64,000 nt of DNA from an uncultured Clostridium sp. (GTDB lineage Bacteria > Bacillota > Clostridia > Oscillospirales > Ruminococcaceae): NCBI GenBank assembly GCA_902490335.1, contig CABUDL010000001.1:124001-188000 (forward strand), read 5' to 3'. Below the pieces are notes generated by a model. It ran no database searches and was not told where the DNA came from. It worked only from the letters and a program-made list of their open reading frames with translations. The position numbers and the translations under genes were made by a program. Every line of letters begins with the position of its first letter. The first letter of the stretch is position 1. Of this stretch, positions 1 through 7,641 are shown piece by piece.

Positions 1-1
1 T

Positions 2-337
2 ATGTGGCTGACCGGAGAGCGTCAGGAGCTGTCCAAGCTGTTTGATAAAAATGTATATTACAGCGAAAGCTGGGGACCGGAATACCACGGTATCGCACAG
101 CTGGAGCACTGGTTCGACGATTGGACCCGGCAGGGCAAGGTGGAGCGATGGAAGATACAAGCCTTTTACCACCAGAACCAGAATACGGTGGTGGAGTGGA
201 ATTTTCGCTGTACCTTTGCAGGCAAGGTGCAGCAGTTCGACGGAGTTACCATCATCGAATGGAGCTCCGACGAAAAGATATTCTCCCTGCGGGAATTTGG
301 CTCAGTCAGTGCGCACACATTGCCTTACGGCGTATAG
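2..337 (+). CDS. SnoaL-like / NTF2-fold small protein (possibly 5'-partial)
   Basis: A 111-residue protein with the pattern of SnoaL-like (NTF2-fold) polypeptides: an early YHG-IAQLEHWFDDW helix followed by W-I, VVEWNF and FDGVTIIEW strands. This fold forms a cone-shaped pocket used by small isomerases, hydrolases and ligand-binding proteins; no substrate can be read from the sequence. The first ATG lies one base inside the window, so no ribosome site can be examined and the true start may lie upstream. It ends 21 bases before the next gene, whose AAGGAGG site sits in the gap, so the two are probably cotranscribed. Confidence 0.6.
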   Translation: MWLTGERQELSKLFDKNVYYSESWGPEYHGIAQLEHWFDDWTRQGKVERWKIQAFYHQNQNTVVEWNFRCTFAGKVQQFDGVTIIEWSSDEKIFSLREFGSVSAHTLPYGV

Positions 338-358
338 AGTTGAGAAGGAGGAAAAAGG

Positions 359-940
359 ATGCTTACCTTTAAGCAGGTTGGAAAAACAAACACCGATGTG
401 ACCCTCAAGCTGGCAATCCAGACCGCTTTGCAGCGGGAGATGGACCTTGTGGTGGCAACCACCAAGGGCGACACCGCTCTGAGAGCGGCAGAGCTTGCCA
501 GGGAAATGGGATTTACCGGCAAGCTGGTTGCGGTCAGCTGTGCGTATGGAGCAAAGGCACCCAATGCAAACAGCCTTTCGGACGAGGTGCGTGAGAAGCT
601 GCATCAGCAGGGTGTGACGGTGGTGACGGCTGCGCACGCATTGAGCGGAGCAGAGCGCGGCATCAGCAAGGCGTTCGGCGGCGTGTATCCGGTGGAAATC
701 ATGGCTGCGACCCTGCGGATGTTTGGACAGGGTGTCAAGGTCTGCGTGGAGATTGCGCTGATGGCAGCCGACTGCGGAGCCATTCGGGCAAAACAGCCGG
801 TGATGGTGGTCGGCGGCACCGGAACAGGAGCCGATACTGCCTGCGTAATCACCCCTTCCTATACCGCATCCCTGCTGGAAACCAAGGTAAACGAAATCCT
901 CTGTAAACCGGAACTGCTGGCACAGGAAGCAACAGAATAA
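359..940 (+). CDS. Stand-alone pyruvate kinase C-terminal (alpha/beta) domain protein
   Basis: This 193-residue protein resembles the C-terminal domain of pyruvate kinase (PK_C family) without the catalytic barrel. Visible hallmarks are DLVVATTKGDTALRAAELA near residue 30, KLVAVSC-YG near 60, and a glycine-rich VMVVGGTGTGADTACVI segment near 150. In pyruvate kinase this domain carries the allosteric site; lone copies occur in clostridia and their role is not established. It cannot have pyruvate kinase activity by itself. The ATG has an AAGGAGG site 8-9 bases upstream. A strong hairpin terminator follows directly, so it is the last gene of its transcript. Confidence 0.75.
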   Translation: MLTFKQVGKTNTDVTLKLAIQTALQREMDLVVATTKGDTALRAAELAREMGFTGKLVAVSCAYGAKAPNANSLSDEVREKLHQQGVTVVTAAHALSGAERGISKAFGGVYPVEIMAATLRMFGQGVKVCVEIALMAADCGAIRAKQPVMVVGGTGTGADTACVITPSYTASLLETKVNEILCKPELLAQEATE

Positions 941-952
941 CAATCCACAAAC

Positions 953-986
953 AAAAAAAGCTCTCCGAAAAGGAGAGCTTTTTTTG
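953..986 (+). terminator. Rho-independent terminator after the PK_C-domain gene
   Basis: AGCTCTCC, a GAAAA loop and GGAGAGCT form a stem followed by eight T. The A-run before the stem means it could also act on the minus-strand gene that ends at 994. Confidence 0.85.
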
Positions 987-993
987 CATGGTT

Positions 994-1335
994 TTAAAAT
1001 AAAATGATGGTGATGCCGTCGTTTTGTCTGCCAAAATCAACATCGCTCTTGAGCTGCGGGCAAAGCTCGATGGCTTTTCTGCCGTCGGCGGTGAAGGGGG
1101 TGAAGTCCTCTCCGCGCACAAAATGGCGGATGACCCCGGTGCGCTTGCGGTCGGCACACAGCTTTAAGCAGGCGGTCTTGATGGCGCCGCCCTGACCGGT
1201 GGAGCCGTAGCCGTGGATGACCTTGAGCGCGTGACAGCGGGCATACTTTGCCAGCCAGATTTCATTGCCCAGCTGGGTCATCGCCTGAGAAACCAAGGGC
1301 ATATTTTTTTTGATGTTGACAGTTTTGCAGATCAA
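994..1335 (-). CDS. Smr/MutS2-type small domain protein
   Basis: A 113-residue protein built around a Smr (small MutS-related) domain. The signature IHGYGSTGQGG lies at residues 40-50, preceded by the hydrophobic strand HALKV and followed by the helix AIKTACLKLC. Smr domains in MutS2 and stand-alone proteins bind or nick nucleic acids; recent work on the family links it to cleavage of mRNA on stalled ribosomes, but the substrate here is unknown. The start is TTG at 1335 with an AAAGGAG site 10 bases upstream; the next ATG would remove the first strand. It lies 48 bases downstream of the membrane hydrolase-like gene on the same strand, so the two probably form one operon. Confidence 0.7.
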   Translation of the reverse strand: MICKTVNIKKNMPLVSQAMTQLGNEIWLAKYARCHALKVIHGYGSTGQGGAIKTACLKLCADRKRTGVIRHFVRGEDFTPFTADGRKAIELCPQLKSDVDFGRQNDGITIILF

Positions 1336-1383
1336 GTGGGAACAACTCCTTTAACAGGCGGACCGATGGGGTGCGCTTAAAAA

Positions 1384-2970
1384 TTATGCAAGAAAAAGCA
1401 GGAAGGGGAAGGTCGGCAGAACCGAAATCACCGCCGCGACAGAAGCGTGCAGACGGCTGCCGCACAGCTGGAAGCTCAGCTTTGCCATCAGGCAGGAAAG
1501 AGTCATGCTGACCGCAAAGCAGATTGCCCAGAACAGCGCGCTGTTGCCGGTGAGGACGACGATGACCAACAGAAAGAGCAGAGGCGGCACTAGCAGGGAG
1601 AGCAGCAAGCCGGTCAAGGCAGCCGGGGAAGATTTGCGGCTGTGCTCCAAGGCTGTCACCACAGCCCGCGGGAACAGAAGGAAGAGAACGACCGCGGCTG
1701 CCGGCAAGATGAAATGGTCGGGTGAAAGTTCCTTTGGAGCAGGCGGCAGCGGGAAGGTGTGCATCAGCACAACGGTCAAAGAAAGTGCCGCTGCCAAAGC
1801 AGCTCCGTAGCTGAGCAGCACCGAGGCGGATTGGGTATGGATGGCTTCAAAGACACCGGAGGAGCTGCGCAGCAGGCGCTTGGACACCACCGGCAGCAGC
1901 AGGCAAAAGACAAGCAGCGCACAGCCGATGAGCCAGATTGCCTGCGCAGAAAACTGATAGACGACCCAGCCGCCCAGCAGACCTGCCAGCGCACCCAGCC
2001 AGGACAGACCGATGGCAGCGGGCAGGCGCAGGGAGGTTTTGGCAGCCGAAGGGCTGTGCTCGACGCTGAAGGAAACCTGCGGCGCATATCCGGCGGAGAG
2101 GCGGATGGAAAATGCCAGCGCCAGCAGGAGTAAAGCGGGAATTGCCACAGCAGACAGATTGTATAGGCGTGGAAGAGCAGTCATCTCCGGCGGCTGCTCC
2201 AAAAGCGGATTGACAAACCGCAGAATCTCCTCCATCGTCTGGGAATGCAGCGGGACGGTGGCATGGAAGCCGCTGTCGGTGATGGAAAGAAAGACGTCGT
2301 TTTGGTTTGCGTGGTAAACGCCGCCCATGTGGATGATGCTGTCGGAGGAAAACTTGTTGTACATCAAGGTCATCTGATAAGGGGTGGCAATGTCATCGCC
2401 GTTGGAGGTCAACAGAAGGATTGGCTGGCGCACCATCTGCGGCGACAGGGAGTTGATCCACTCGCTTTGGTTTTGATAGTTGCCGTTGACGATGATGGCA
2501 TCGTCAATCTGTTGGCTGTCCAGCATCGGGGAGAGGACCGCTGCCGCCTTGCAGCTTTCTCTGCCGGTCATCAGCTGGTCGAGCAAGGAGTTGGCTCCTG
2601 CATGAAAGCCAATCCAGACCTGTTGAGCCGGTTCAATGCCGGAAAGGGATTCCAGCAGCTGCGCTTCTTCCTCCAGCTGGCTGCCCTGTGCGGCAGCATC
2701 CGGGTCGGGATGAGCAGGATGCTCGGCGACCAGCACCGGAAAGCCCTGGGATGACAGAAGCTGAAAAAGGTTTTGGTGGGCATACCCGCCTTCCGGCACA
2801 GCCAGCAGAAAGGCGGTCGACTGTTCACCGGCGTAGTAGCGGGAATTTTCCCCCGCGGGTGTTCCCCGGTGGGTAAGGCTGGGCAACAGCAGAACGGACA
2901 GGCACACAAGCAGCAGAACCGCTGCGGCAATCAAGCCATTTTTGGCGTTGCATATCTTTTTGAGAGGCAT
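1384..2970 (-). CDS. Multi-pass membrane protein with alpha/beta-hydrolase-like extracellular domain
   Basis: A 528-residue protein with one N-terminal membrane helix (about 11-30), a soluble domain (about 45-255) resembling the alpha/beta-hydrolase or dienelactone-hydrolase fold, and roughly eight further membrane helices to the C-terminus. The elbow that normally reads G-x-S-x-G is GFHAG at 121-125, so the serine nucleophile is replaced by histidine. Candidate acid (D192/D193) and histidine (H214, H220) positions remain. Similar proteins in clostridia are annotated only as alpha/beta hydrolases. The altered elbow suggests a binding role or an unusual catalytic set, which is inference. The ATG has an AAGGAGG site. 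pyrE lies upstream on the same strand with a terminator between. Confidence 0.6.
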   Translation of the reverse strand: MPLKKICNAKNGLIAAAVLLLVCLSVLLLPSLTHRGTPAGENSRYYAGEQSTAFLLAVPEGGYAHQNLFQLLSSQGFPVLVAEHPAHPDPDAAAQGSQLEEEAQLLESLSGIEPAQQVWIGFHAGANSLLDQLMTGRESCKAAAVLSPMLDSQQIDDAIIVNGNYQNQSEWINSLSPQMVRQPILLLTSNGDDIATPYQMTLMYNKFSSDSIIHMGGVYHANQNDVFLSITDSGFHATVPLHSQTMEEILRFVNPLLEQPPEMTALPRLYNLSAVAIPALLLLALAFSIRLSAGYAPQVSFSVEHSPSAAKTSLRLPAAIGLSWLGALAGLLGGWVVYQFSAQAIWLIGCALLVFCLLLPVVSKRLLRSSSGVFEAIHTQSASVLLSYGAALAAALSLTVVLMHTFPLPPAPKELSPDHFILPAAAVVLFLLFPRAVVTALEHSRKSSPAALTGLLLSLLVPPLLFLLVIVVLTGNSALFWAICFAVSMTLSCLMAKLSFQLCGSRLHASVAAVISVLPTFPFLLFLA

Positions 2971-3050
2971 CCTGATTCCTCCTTTTTCGGTTTGGGTGAT
3001 TACCCCATATTATACATCGGAAATCAGGGGGAAGCAAGTCGGCAGAAGGC

Positions 3051-3093
3051 AAAAGCAGCGGCAGCGCGGATACACCGCGCTGCCGCTGCTTTG
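3051..3093 (-). terminator. Terminator downstream of pyrE
   Basis: A long GC-rich stem (AAAGCAGCGGCAGCGCGG with its complement, five-base loop) lies 17 bases after the pyrE stop and ends in TTTT on the minus strand. Confidence 0.75.
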
Positions 3094-3109
3094 ATGGCAG
3101 AGAAAGGAT

Positions 3110-3772
3110 TTACAGGATGCAGTACTGCTCCATATATTTTTCCATGTTGACCAGCACGGAGGCGTACTCCGGCTTCTCTTTGAGGTATTCATAGATGTCG
3201 GCAACGGTGATGATGGCATGAACGTTGATGCCAAACTCCTCCTTGACCTCCATGACAGCGGTCTTGCCTGCGTTCTGTCCAACCTCGCAGCGGTTGACCG
3301 AGATGAACATATCCGGGATGGTCACTTTGGCTGCGCTTTGCAGAATCGGAACAGTTTCACGGACAGCGGTGCCGGCGGTGATGACATCCTCGATGATGAT
3401 GATGCGGTCGCCGTCCTTTGGCTGGTAGCCGACCAGACTGCCGCCTTCGCCGTGGTCCTTGACCTCTTTGCGGTTGAAGAAGTATGGCTTATCTACGCCG
3501 TAGTCGCGTGCCAGCGCACCGGCTGCCGAAGTAGCCAGCGGGATGCCTTTGTAAGCAGGACCGAACATGGCATCAAAATTGTCTTTGCAGTTTTCCATGA
3601 TGCACTGAGCATAGAATTTGCCCAGAGTGGAAATCTGTGCGCCGGTCTTATAGTTGCCGGTGTTGACAAAATATGGGGAAAGACGTCCGCTCTTGGTTTT
3701 AAATTCGCCAAAACGCAGAACATCCGCGCTCATCATAAATTCGATAAATTCTTTTTTTGCAGGGGAAATCAT
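3110..3772 (-). CDS. pyrE: Orotate phosphoribosyltransferase
   Basis: Transfers the phosphoribosyl group of PRPP to orotate, giving OMP in cytoplasmic pyrimidine synthesis. The 220-residue length fits the family. The PRPP-binding signature IIIIEDVITAG is at 124-134 and the mobile catalytic loop RKEVKDHGEGG at 101-111; FGPAYKGIPLA near 70-80 is the conserved substrate-side strand. A minus-strand promoter (TTGAGG-17-TAAACT) lies in the divergent region, and GGAAAGGA precedes the ATG. No pyrF, pyrD or other pyr gene is adjacent, so pyrE stands alone here. No PyrR-type leader is evident. Confidence 0.95.
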   Translation of the reverse strand: MISPAKKEFIEFMMSADVLRFGEFKTKSGRLSPYFVNTGNYKTGAQISTLGKFYAQCIMENCKDNFDAMFGPAYKGIPLATSAAGALARDYGVDKPYFFNRKEVKDHGEGGSLVGYQPKDGDRIIIIEDVITAGTAVRETVPILQSAAKVTIPDMFISVNRCEVGQNAGKTAVMEVKEEFGINVHAIITVADIYEYLKEKPEYASVLVNMEKYMEQYCIL

Positions 3773-3833
3773 GGTGCAACATCCTTTCCGATTTTGTTAA
3801 AAGGTCAGCGGGAAAATATTACCCTTACCTTAC

Positions 3834-3862
3834 AGTTTACCACAGCTTTTGCGTTTCCTCAA
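3834..3862 (-). promoter_or_regulatory. pyrE promoter
   Basis: Read on the minus strand, TTGAGG (3862-3857) and TAAACT (3839-3834) are separated by 17 bases, about 60 bases before the pyrE ATG. Confidence 0.55.
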
Positions 3863-3904
3863 CTGCTGAACGAAAAAAATGCTCGAAACCAAAAGAATCC
3901 GCAC

Positions 3905-3934
3905 TTGACTTTGCACAGGCAAAAGGGGTATAAC
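3905..3934 (+). promoter_or_regulatory. Promoter of the B3/4-domain gene
   Basis: TTGACT (3905-3910) and TATAAC (3929-3934) with an 18-base spacer, divergent from the pyrE promoter and 41 bases before the TTG start. Confidence 0.6.
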
Positions 3935-3975
3935 AGAAAAGGAAAATATGTTGGAGAATCGAGGAGGAATGAGTC

Positions 3976-4638
3976 TTGGTCAACATTACCATTGATTCAC
4001 AGCTCAAGGCGGTCTGGCAGCAGGCAGCTTTGGGATGCGTTCAGTGTCGGGTGGTCGTGCAGCCCAGCTCCCGGCAGCTGCTCGAAGCAATCGACATCGT
4101 TTGCCGTCGACTGATGGACACCATGAGCATCGAGCAGATTAAATCCAGAGAGCATATCGCGCAGACGCGCGCCTGCTGCAAGGCGCTGGGAAAGGATGTC
4201 AAGCGCTACCGCAATTCCGCCGAGGCGCTCCACCGCAGGGTGCTTCAGGGAAAGGGATTGTATCAAATCAACAATGTCGTCGATGTCAACAACCTTCTGT
4301 CGCTGGACAGCGGTTACTCTTTGGGCAGCTATGATTTGGAGCAGCTGGAGGGTGACATCGTCTGGAAGCCGGCAGGAGAAGGGGTGCATTACCGAGGTAT
4401 CGGCAAGGAGGCGGTCAACATCGAGTTTTTGCCGGTGCTCAGCGACCGGCAGGGATTTTTTGGAAATCCAAACAGCGACAGCACCCGCGCGATGATTACC
4501 CCGCAGACCACGCAGCTGCTGATGTGCGTCTTTGGGTTTGGCGGCGCGCAGCCGATGCAGCCGATGCTTGAGCAGATGTGTGATGCGCTGCAAACCTACT
4601 GCGGCGCGACCGATTTGGAAACAGCGGTAATTGTGTGA
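3976..4638 (+). CDS. B3/4 domain protein (PheT editing-domain homolog)
   Basis: A 220-residue protein that matches stand-alone B3/B4 domains, which are related to the editing region of the phenylalanyl-tRNA synthetase beta chain. Recognisable pieces are the NNVVDVNNLLSL segment near 98 and the GEGVHYRGIGKEAVNIEFLPVL strand pair near 135. PheT B3/4 hydrolyses mischarged Tyr-tRNA(Phe); the substrate of the free-standing proteins is not settled, so aminoacyl-tRNA editing is inference. The start is TTG at 3976 with GAGGAGG eight bases upstream; the nearby ATG at 3969 is out of frame and soon meets a stop. The chromate transporter genes follow within 33 bases. Confidence 0.7.
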   Translation: MVNITIDSQLKAVWQQAALGCVQCRVVVQPSSRQLLEAIDIVCRRLMDTMSIEQIKSREHIAQTRACCKALGKDVKRYRNSAEALHRRVLQGKGLYQINNVVDVNNLLSLDSGYSLGSYDLEQLEGDIVWKPAGEGVHYRGIGKEAVNIEFLPVLSDRQGFFGNPNSDSTRAMITPQTTQLLMCVFGFGGAQPMQPMLEQMCDALQTYCGATDLETAVIV

Positions 4639-4670
4639 TTGGGTCAGCCAAAAGAATGGAGGGATTTGGC

Positions 4671-5243
4671 ATGAAAAAGGATTTTGCCTTTTACCGGAAG
4701 CTGTTCGCTTCCACCTTTTATCTGAGTGCGTTCACCTTTGGCGGAGGGTATGTCATCATTCCGCTGATGCGCAAAAAATTTGTGGAGCAGTTTCATTGGA
4801 TTGAGGAAACCGAGATGCTCGACCTGACCGCCATTGCGCAGTCGGCACCGGGACCCATCGCGGTCAACGCTTCCATCCTGATTGGCTATCGTCTGGCAGG
4901 ATTTGCGGGCGCCATGGTCAGCACGCTGGGCACTGTGCTGCCGCCGCTGATTATCCTGTCGCTGATTTCCCTTGCCTACACCGCTTTTCAAAGCAGCCTG
5001 ATTGTCAAGCTGGTGCTGCGCGGAATGCAGGCGGGTGTAGCGGCAGTCATTGCGGATGTGGTCATCAGCATGGGCACAGATGTTTTAAAGAAAAAACTCT
5101 GGCTGCCGATTTTAATCATGTTCGGCTCCTTTGTGGCTGCCTGCTTCTTTCATGTCAATGTCATGCTCATCATCATTGTCTGTGCGCTGATTGGTTTGTT
5201 TGCCACCCTGCACGACGAGCGCAACGGAAAGGCGGGTGCATAA
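4671..5243 (+). CDS. Chromate transporter family protein, first half-size subunit
   Basis: A 190-residue membrane protein of the CHR (ChrA) family in its short single-domain form. The conserved FTFGGGYVIIPLM stretch near residues 20-32 and QSAPGPIAVNAS near 60-72 are visible, with about five to six hydrophobic helices. Short CHR proteins usually occur as adjacent pairs that together equal one full ChrA, as here. Family members export chromate in exchange for other ions; in gut-type Firmicutes the natural substrate is uncertain. I chose the ATG at 4671 because GGAGGG sits eight bases upstream; an earlier in-frame start at 4635 has no site. The partner gene begins two bases after the stop. Confidence 0.85.
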   Translation: MKKDFAFYRKLFASTFYLSAFTFGGGYVIIPLMRKKFVEQFHWIEETEMLDLTAIAQSAPGPIAVNASILIGYRLAGFAGAMVSTLGTVLPPLIILSLISLAYTAFQSSLIVKLVLRGMQAGVAAVIADVVISMGTDVLKKKLWLPILIMFGSFVAACFFHVNVMLIIIVCALIGLFATLHDERNGKAGA

Positions 5244-5245
5244 GG

Positions 5246-5818
5246 ATGACCGTACTTTTGGAATTGTTCTGGAGCTTTTTCCAGATTGGACTGTTCAGTG
5301 TCGGCGGCGGATATGCCGCTATGCCGCTGATTCAGCATCAGGTGGTCGATTTGCACGGCTGGATGACCATGCAGGAGTTTATCGACATCATCACCATCTC
5401 ACAGATGACGCCGGGACCCATCGCCATTAACTCGGCAACCTTTGTCGGCATCCAGATTGCGGGACTGCCCGGCGCAATCATTGCGACACTCGGCTGTGTC
5501 TTTCCTTCCTGTGTCATCGTCCTGACGCTGGCGTGGGTTTACTTCCGCTATCGCAATCTGTCGGTGGTACAGGGTGTGCTGGGTGGACTGCGTCCGGCGG
5601 TGGTGGCAATGATTGCCTCGGCGGGCATCTCCATTTTGGTCACTGCCCTGTGGAACGCCGGACCGATTTCGCTGAATCCGGCTGATTTGGACTGGATTGC
5701 GGCGGTGCTGTTTGTTGCAGCTTTGTTTGTCCTGCGCAAATGGAAGCTCAATCCCATCTGGGTCATGAGCGGCGCGGGCGCGGCAGGACTGGTGCTGTAC
5801 CTGTTGCTGGGATATTAA
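5246..5818 (+). CDS. Chromate transporter family protein, second half-size subunit
   Basis: The 190-residue partner of the preceding gene. It repeats the same layout, with SVGGGYAAMPLIQHQVV near 20 and QMTPGPIAINSATFVG near 55, followed by several membrane helices and a C-terminal hydrophobic hairpin. The two-base gap implies translational coupling and a 1:1 heterodimer in the cytoplasmic membrane. The pair is followed by the inverted repeat that precedes yabP. Substrate assignment rests only on the family name. Confidence 0.85.
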   Translation: MTVLLELFWSFFQIGLFSVGGGYAAMPLIQHQVVDLHGWMTMQEFIDIITISQMTPGPIAINSATFVGIQIAGLPGAIIATLGCVFPSCVIVLTLAWVYFRYRNLSVVQGVLGGLRPAVVAMIASAGISILVTALWNAGPISLNPADLDWIAAVLFVAALFVLRKWKLNPIWVMSGAGAAGLVLYLLLGY

Positions 5819-5822
5819 AAGG

Positions 5823-5899
5823 AACCCGTCTTTTCTGTTCTAACATGGGACGACCCTTCATACAGATAGGGTGAACCAAAATAACAGAAAGGACGGGTT
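5823..5899 (+). promoter_or_regulatory. Long hairpin covering the yabP ribosome-binding site
   Basis: AACCCGTCTTTTCTGTT (5823-5839) and AACAGAAAGGACGGGTT (5883-5899) pair over 17 positions with one mismatch. An inner ACCCT/AGGGT stem lies at 5853-5857/5868-5872. The right arm contains the AGAAAGGA ribosome site of yabP. As RNA the structure would hide that site; it may also terminate the chromate-transporter transcript, although the T-run is only four bases. Confidence 0.65.
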
Positions 5900-5901
5900 T
5901 T

Positions 5902-6183
5902 ATGAATAACGAGGAAAAAAAGAGCATGGGCGCGCACAATCTGATTCTGGAGGAGCGCGGCTCGCTGACGGTGACCGGTGTGGAGGACGTTGACAGCTTT
6001 GACGAGCAGACGGTGGTGGTCTACACCGGACTGGGCGAGCTGACCGTCCGCGGAAATCAGCTGCACATCGAGCGCATCGACCTGCAGGCGGGAGAACTGG
6101 AATTGCAAGGACAGGTCGATTCGATGACCTACACCGACCAGCCTGCGGCACGCGGCGGATTTTTTGCGAGGATTTTCCGTTAG
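5902..6183 (+). CDS. yabP: Sporulation protein YabP
   Basis: A 93-residue member of the YabP family, needed for spore formation in Bacillus. It shows the family pattern HNLILEERGSLTVTGVEDVDSFDEQTV-V-T-LGELTVRG-QLHI. The protein is soluble and acidic with no membrane helix. yabQ begins directly after the stop, as in other spore formers. Its ribosome site AGAAAGGA lies in the right arm of a long inverted repeat. In Bacillus yabP and yabQ are mother-cell genes under sigma E; a CATACAGAT at 5859-5867 resembles a sporulation-sigma -10 element, but I cannot find a convincing -35. Confidence 0.9.
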   Translation: MNNEEKKSMGAHNLILEERGSLTVTGVEDVDSFDEQTVVVYTGLGELTVRGNQLHIERIDLQAGELELQGQVDSMTYTDQPAARGGFFARIFR

Positions 6184-6747
6184 ATGATGACCGGTATCAC
6201 CATCGCAAAGGAAACCTGGCTGTTTTTGGCTTCGTTGGCAGTGGGAGCGGGGATGTCTTTTCTGTACGACCTGCTGCGGGTGCTGCGCCGTCGGACCGCA
6301 CACGGTGCAGCAGCTGTTTCGCTGGAGGATATCCTGTATTTCCTGCTGTGCGCCCTGTTGCACTTTGCCTTTGTTCTAAAGGATAACCGCGGACAGCTGC
6401 GCGGATATATCCTGGTCGGCGAGCTGCTGGGCTGGGTCTGCTGGCACCTGAGCGCAGGTGCGGTTCTGGTGGAGGCAACCAGCCGGCTGCTGGGGATTGT
6501 GCAAAGGGTCGTGGCAGCGATTTTGCGGGTGCTGCTCTTTCCGTTGTACTGTTTGTATCGGCTGATGAGAAGGATTTCGGCAGCTTTGTCGAAGGTGCTG
6601 GATAAATTTTTAAAAAAAGTTCTCCAAAAGGGGAAATATACCTTGAAACGCAAGCAGCAGATGTTGTATAATTTAATTGGTCGATTCAAAAGAGTAAATC
6701 AGAAAAGAGGAGATTGCGATGGCATCGAAAAAGAAACCGCTGAGTAA
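6184..6747 (+). CDS. yabQ: Spore cortex biosynthesis membrane protein YabQ
   Basis: A 187-residue membrane protein of the YabQ family, required for spore cortex assembly. About four hydrophobic helices occupy residues 10-110 (ETWLFLASLAVGAGMSFLYDLLRVLRR, LEDILYFLLCALLHFAFV and following), then a basic amphipathic tail. YabQ homologs typically open with this FLYDLLRVLRR segment. The start abuts the yabP stop, and its 3' end overlaps divIC by 29 bases. The tail also contains a vegetative-type promoter for divIC. Confidence 0.88.
   Translation: MMTGITIAKETWLFLASLAVGAGMSFLYDLLRVLRRRTAHGAAAVSLEDILYFLLCALLHFAFVLKDNRGQLRGYILVGELLGWVCWHLSAGAVLVEATSRLLGIVQRVVAAILRVLLFPLYCLYRLMRRISAALSKVLDKFLKKVLQKGKYTLKRKQQMLYNLIGRFKRVNQKRGDCDGIEKETAE
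6643..6672 (+). promoter_or_regulatory. Promoter inside yabQ for divIC
   Basis: TTGAAA (6643-6648) and TATAAT (6667-6672) separated by 18 bases, 47 bases before the divIC ATG. This would give divIC and the S1 gene vegetative expression independent of yabPQ. Confidence 0.6.
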
Positions 6748-7018
6748 AAACCGTCTGCTGGTCGCTTCGATGGCTGTGTTTATAGCGGTCTGCTCTTTTA
6801 AGATTGTGAGCACCCAGATGGAAGTTTCTGCCAAGCAGTACGAGCTCGAGCAGCTGGAAAAAAATATCGAACAGCAGCAGAAGATCAACGAGGAACTGGA
6901 AAATCAGTTGGAGCAGGGAAAGAACGATCAGGGCGAGGTCATCGGCAGAATCGCGTTTGAACAGTACGGATATGGTTATCCGGACGAACATATTTATATC
7001 GACAGCCAGGCCAGCTGA
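6719..7018 (+). CDS. divIC: Septum formation initiator DivIC/FtsB family
   Basis: A 99-residue bitopic membrane protein of the DivIC/FtsB family. It has a short basic cytoplasmic start, one membrane helix at about 13-31, a coiled coil of glutamine and glutamate heptads at about 38-72, and the typical end GRIAFEQYGYGYPDEHIYID. DivIC joins FtsL and DivIB/FtsQ in the divisome that activates septal peptidoglycan synthesis. A clear AGAGGAG site precedes the ATG. Its place after yabPQ and before an S1-domain gene matches Bacillus and clostridial order. Confidence 0.9.
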   Translation: MASKKKPLSKNRLLVASMAVFIAVCSFKIVSTQMEVSAKQYELEQLEKNIEQQQKINEELENQLEQGKNDQGEVIGRIAFEQYGYGYPDEHIYIDSQAS

Positions 7019-7058
7019 GTTTACATTTTATAAGATTTAGGAGGACGTTGTAGAAATT

Positions 7059-7562
7059 ATGCAGTTAGCGATTGGAGACGTACTGGAAGGAAAAGTTACC
7101 GGCATCACCAAATTTGGCGCCTTTGTAGAACTTGAACCGGGCAAAACCGGCATGGTCCACATTTCTGAGGTGTCTACCGATTATGTGGAGGACATTTCCC
7201 AGTATTTAAAGAAGGACCAGACGGTCAAGGTGAAAGTTATCAATATCACAGAAGAAGGAAAGATCAGTCTCTCCATCAAAAAGGCGATGCCAAGAGAGCC
7301 GCGTCCCGAGCAGCACAATGCAGGAGGCAAGGGTGGTTCCAAAAACTTTGGGAACAGACGTTATGACAACAGCAACAAACGTCCTTTCAATCCACAGCAG
7401 GTCAGCAGCTACGAGTGGAATCCACGCAAAAACGAGAACGCATCCTTCGAGGATATGCTCAACAAATTTAAACAGACCAGCGACGACAAGATGTCTGATT
7501 TGAAAAAATACCGCGGAGAGGTCAAACGTGGCTCGGCAAACCGCCGTTCCCGTCAGGATTGA
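7059..7562 (+). CDS. yabR: S1-domain RNA-binding protein (YabR-like)
   Basis: A 167-residue protein with one S1 OB-fold at about residues 1-73 (IGDVLEGKVTGITKFGAFVELEPGKTGMVHISEVS, then VKVKVINITEEGKISLSIK) and a charged, low-complexity tail rich in Asn, Arg and Lys. S1 domains bind RNA and are often ribosome-associated; the function of YabR is not settled. The tail contains a conserved SSYEWNPRK-ENASFEDMLNKFK segment, which may be a docking helix. It follows divIC by 40 bases, as in Bacillus, and is closed by a terminator at 7586. Confidence 0.85.
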   Translation: MQLAIGDVLEGKVTGITKFGAFVELEPGKTGMVHISEVSTDYVEDISQYLKKDQTVKVKVINITEEGKISLSIKKAMPREPRPEQHNAGGKGGSKNFGNRRYDNSNKRPFNPQQVSSYEWNPRKNENASFEDMLNKFKQTSDDKMSDLKKYRGEVKRGSANRRSRQD

Positions 7563-7585
7563 TCGGTAAAACCAAACAGAAGAGC

Positions 7586-7622
7586 AAAAGGAGAAGCGGG
7601 GATGCCGGCTTCTCCTTTTTTG
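7586..7622 (+). terminator. Terminator after the S1-domain gene
   Basis: AAAAGGAGAAGC pairs with GCTTCTCCTTTTTT around a GC-rich loop, ending in six T. Confidence 0.8.
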
Positions 7623-7641
7623 CAATACGGGAGGACATCCT

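Noticed and set aside
5859..5867. Sigma E promoter for yabP
   Set aside because: CATACAGAT resembles a -10, but no fitting -35 is present at the expected spacing, so it is mentioned only as a possibility.
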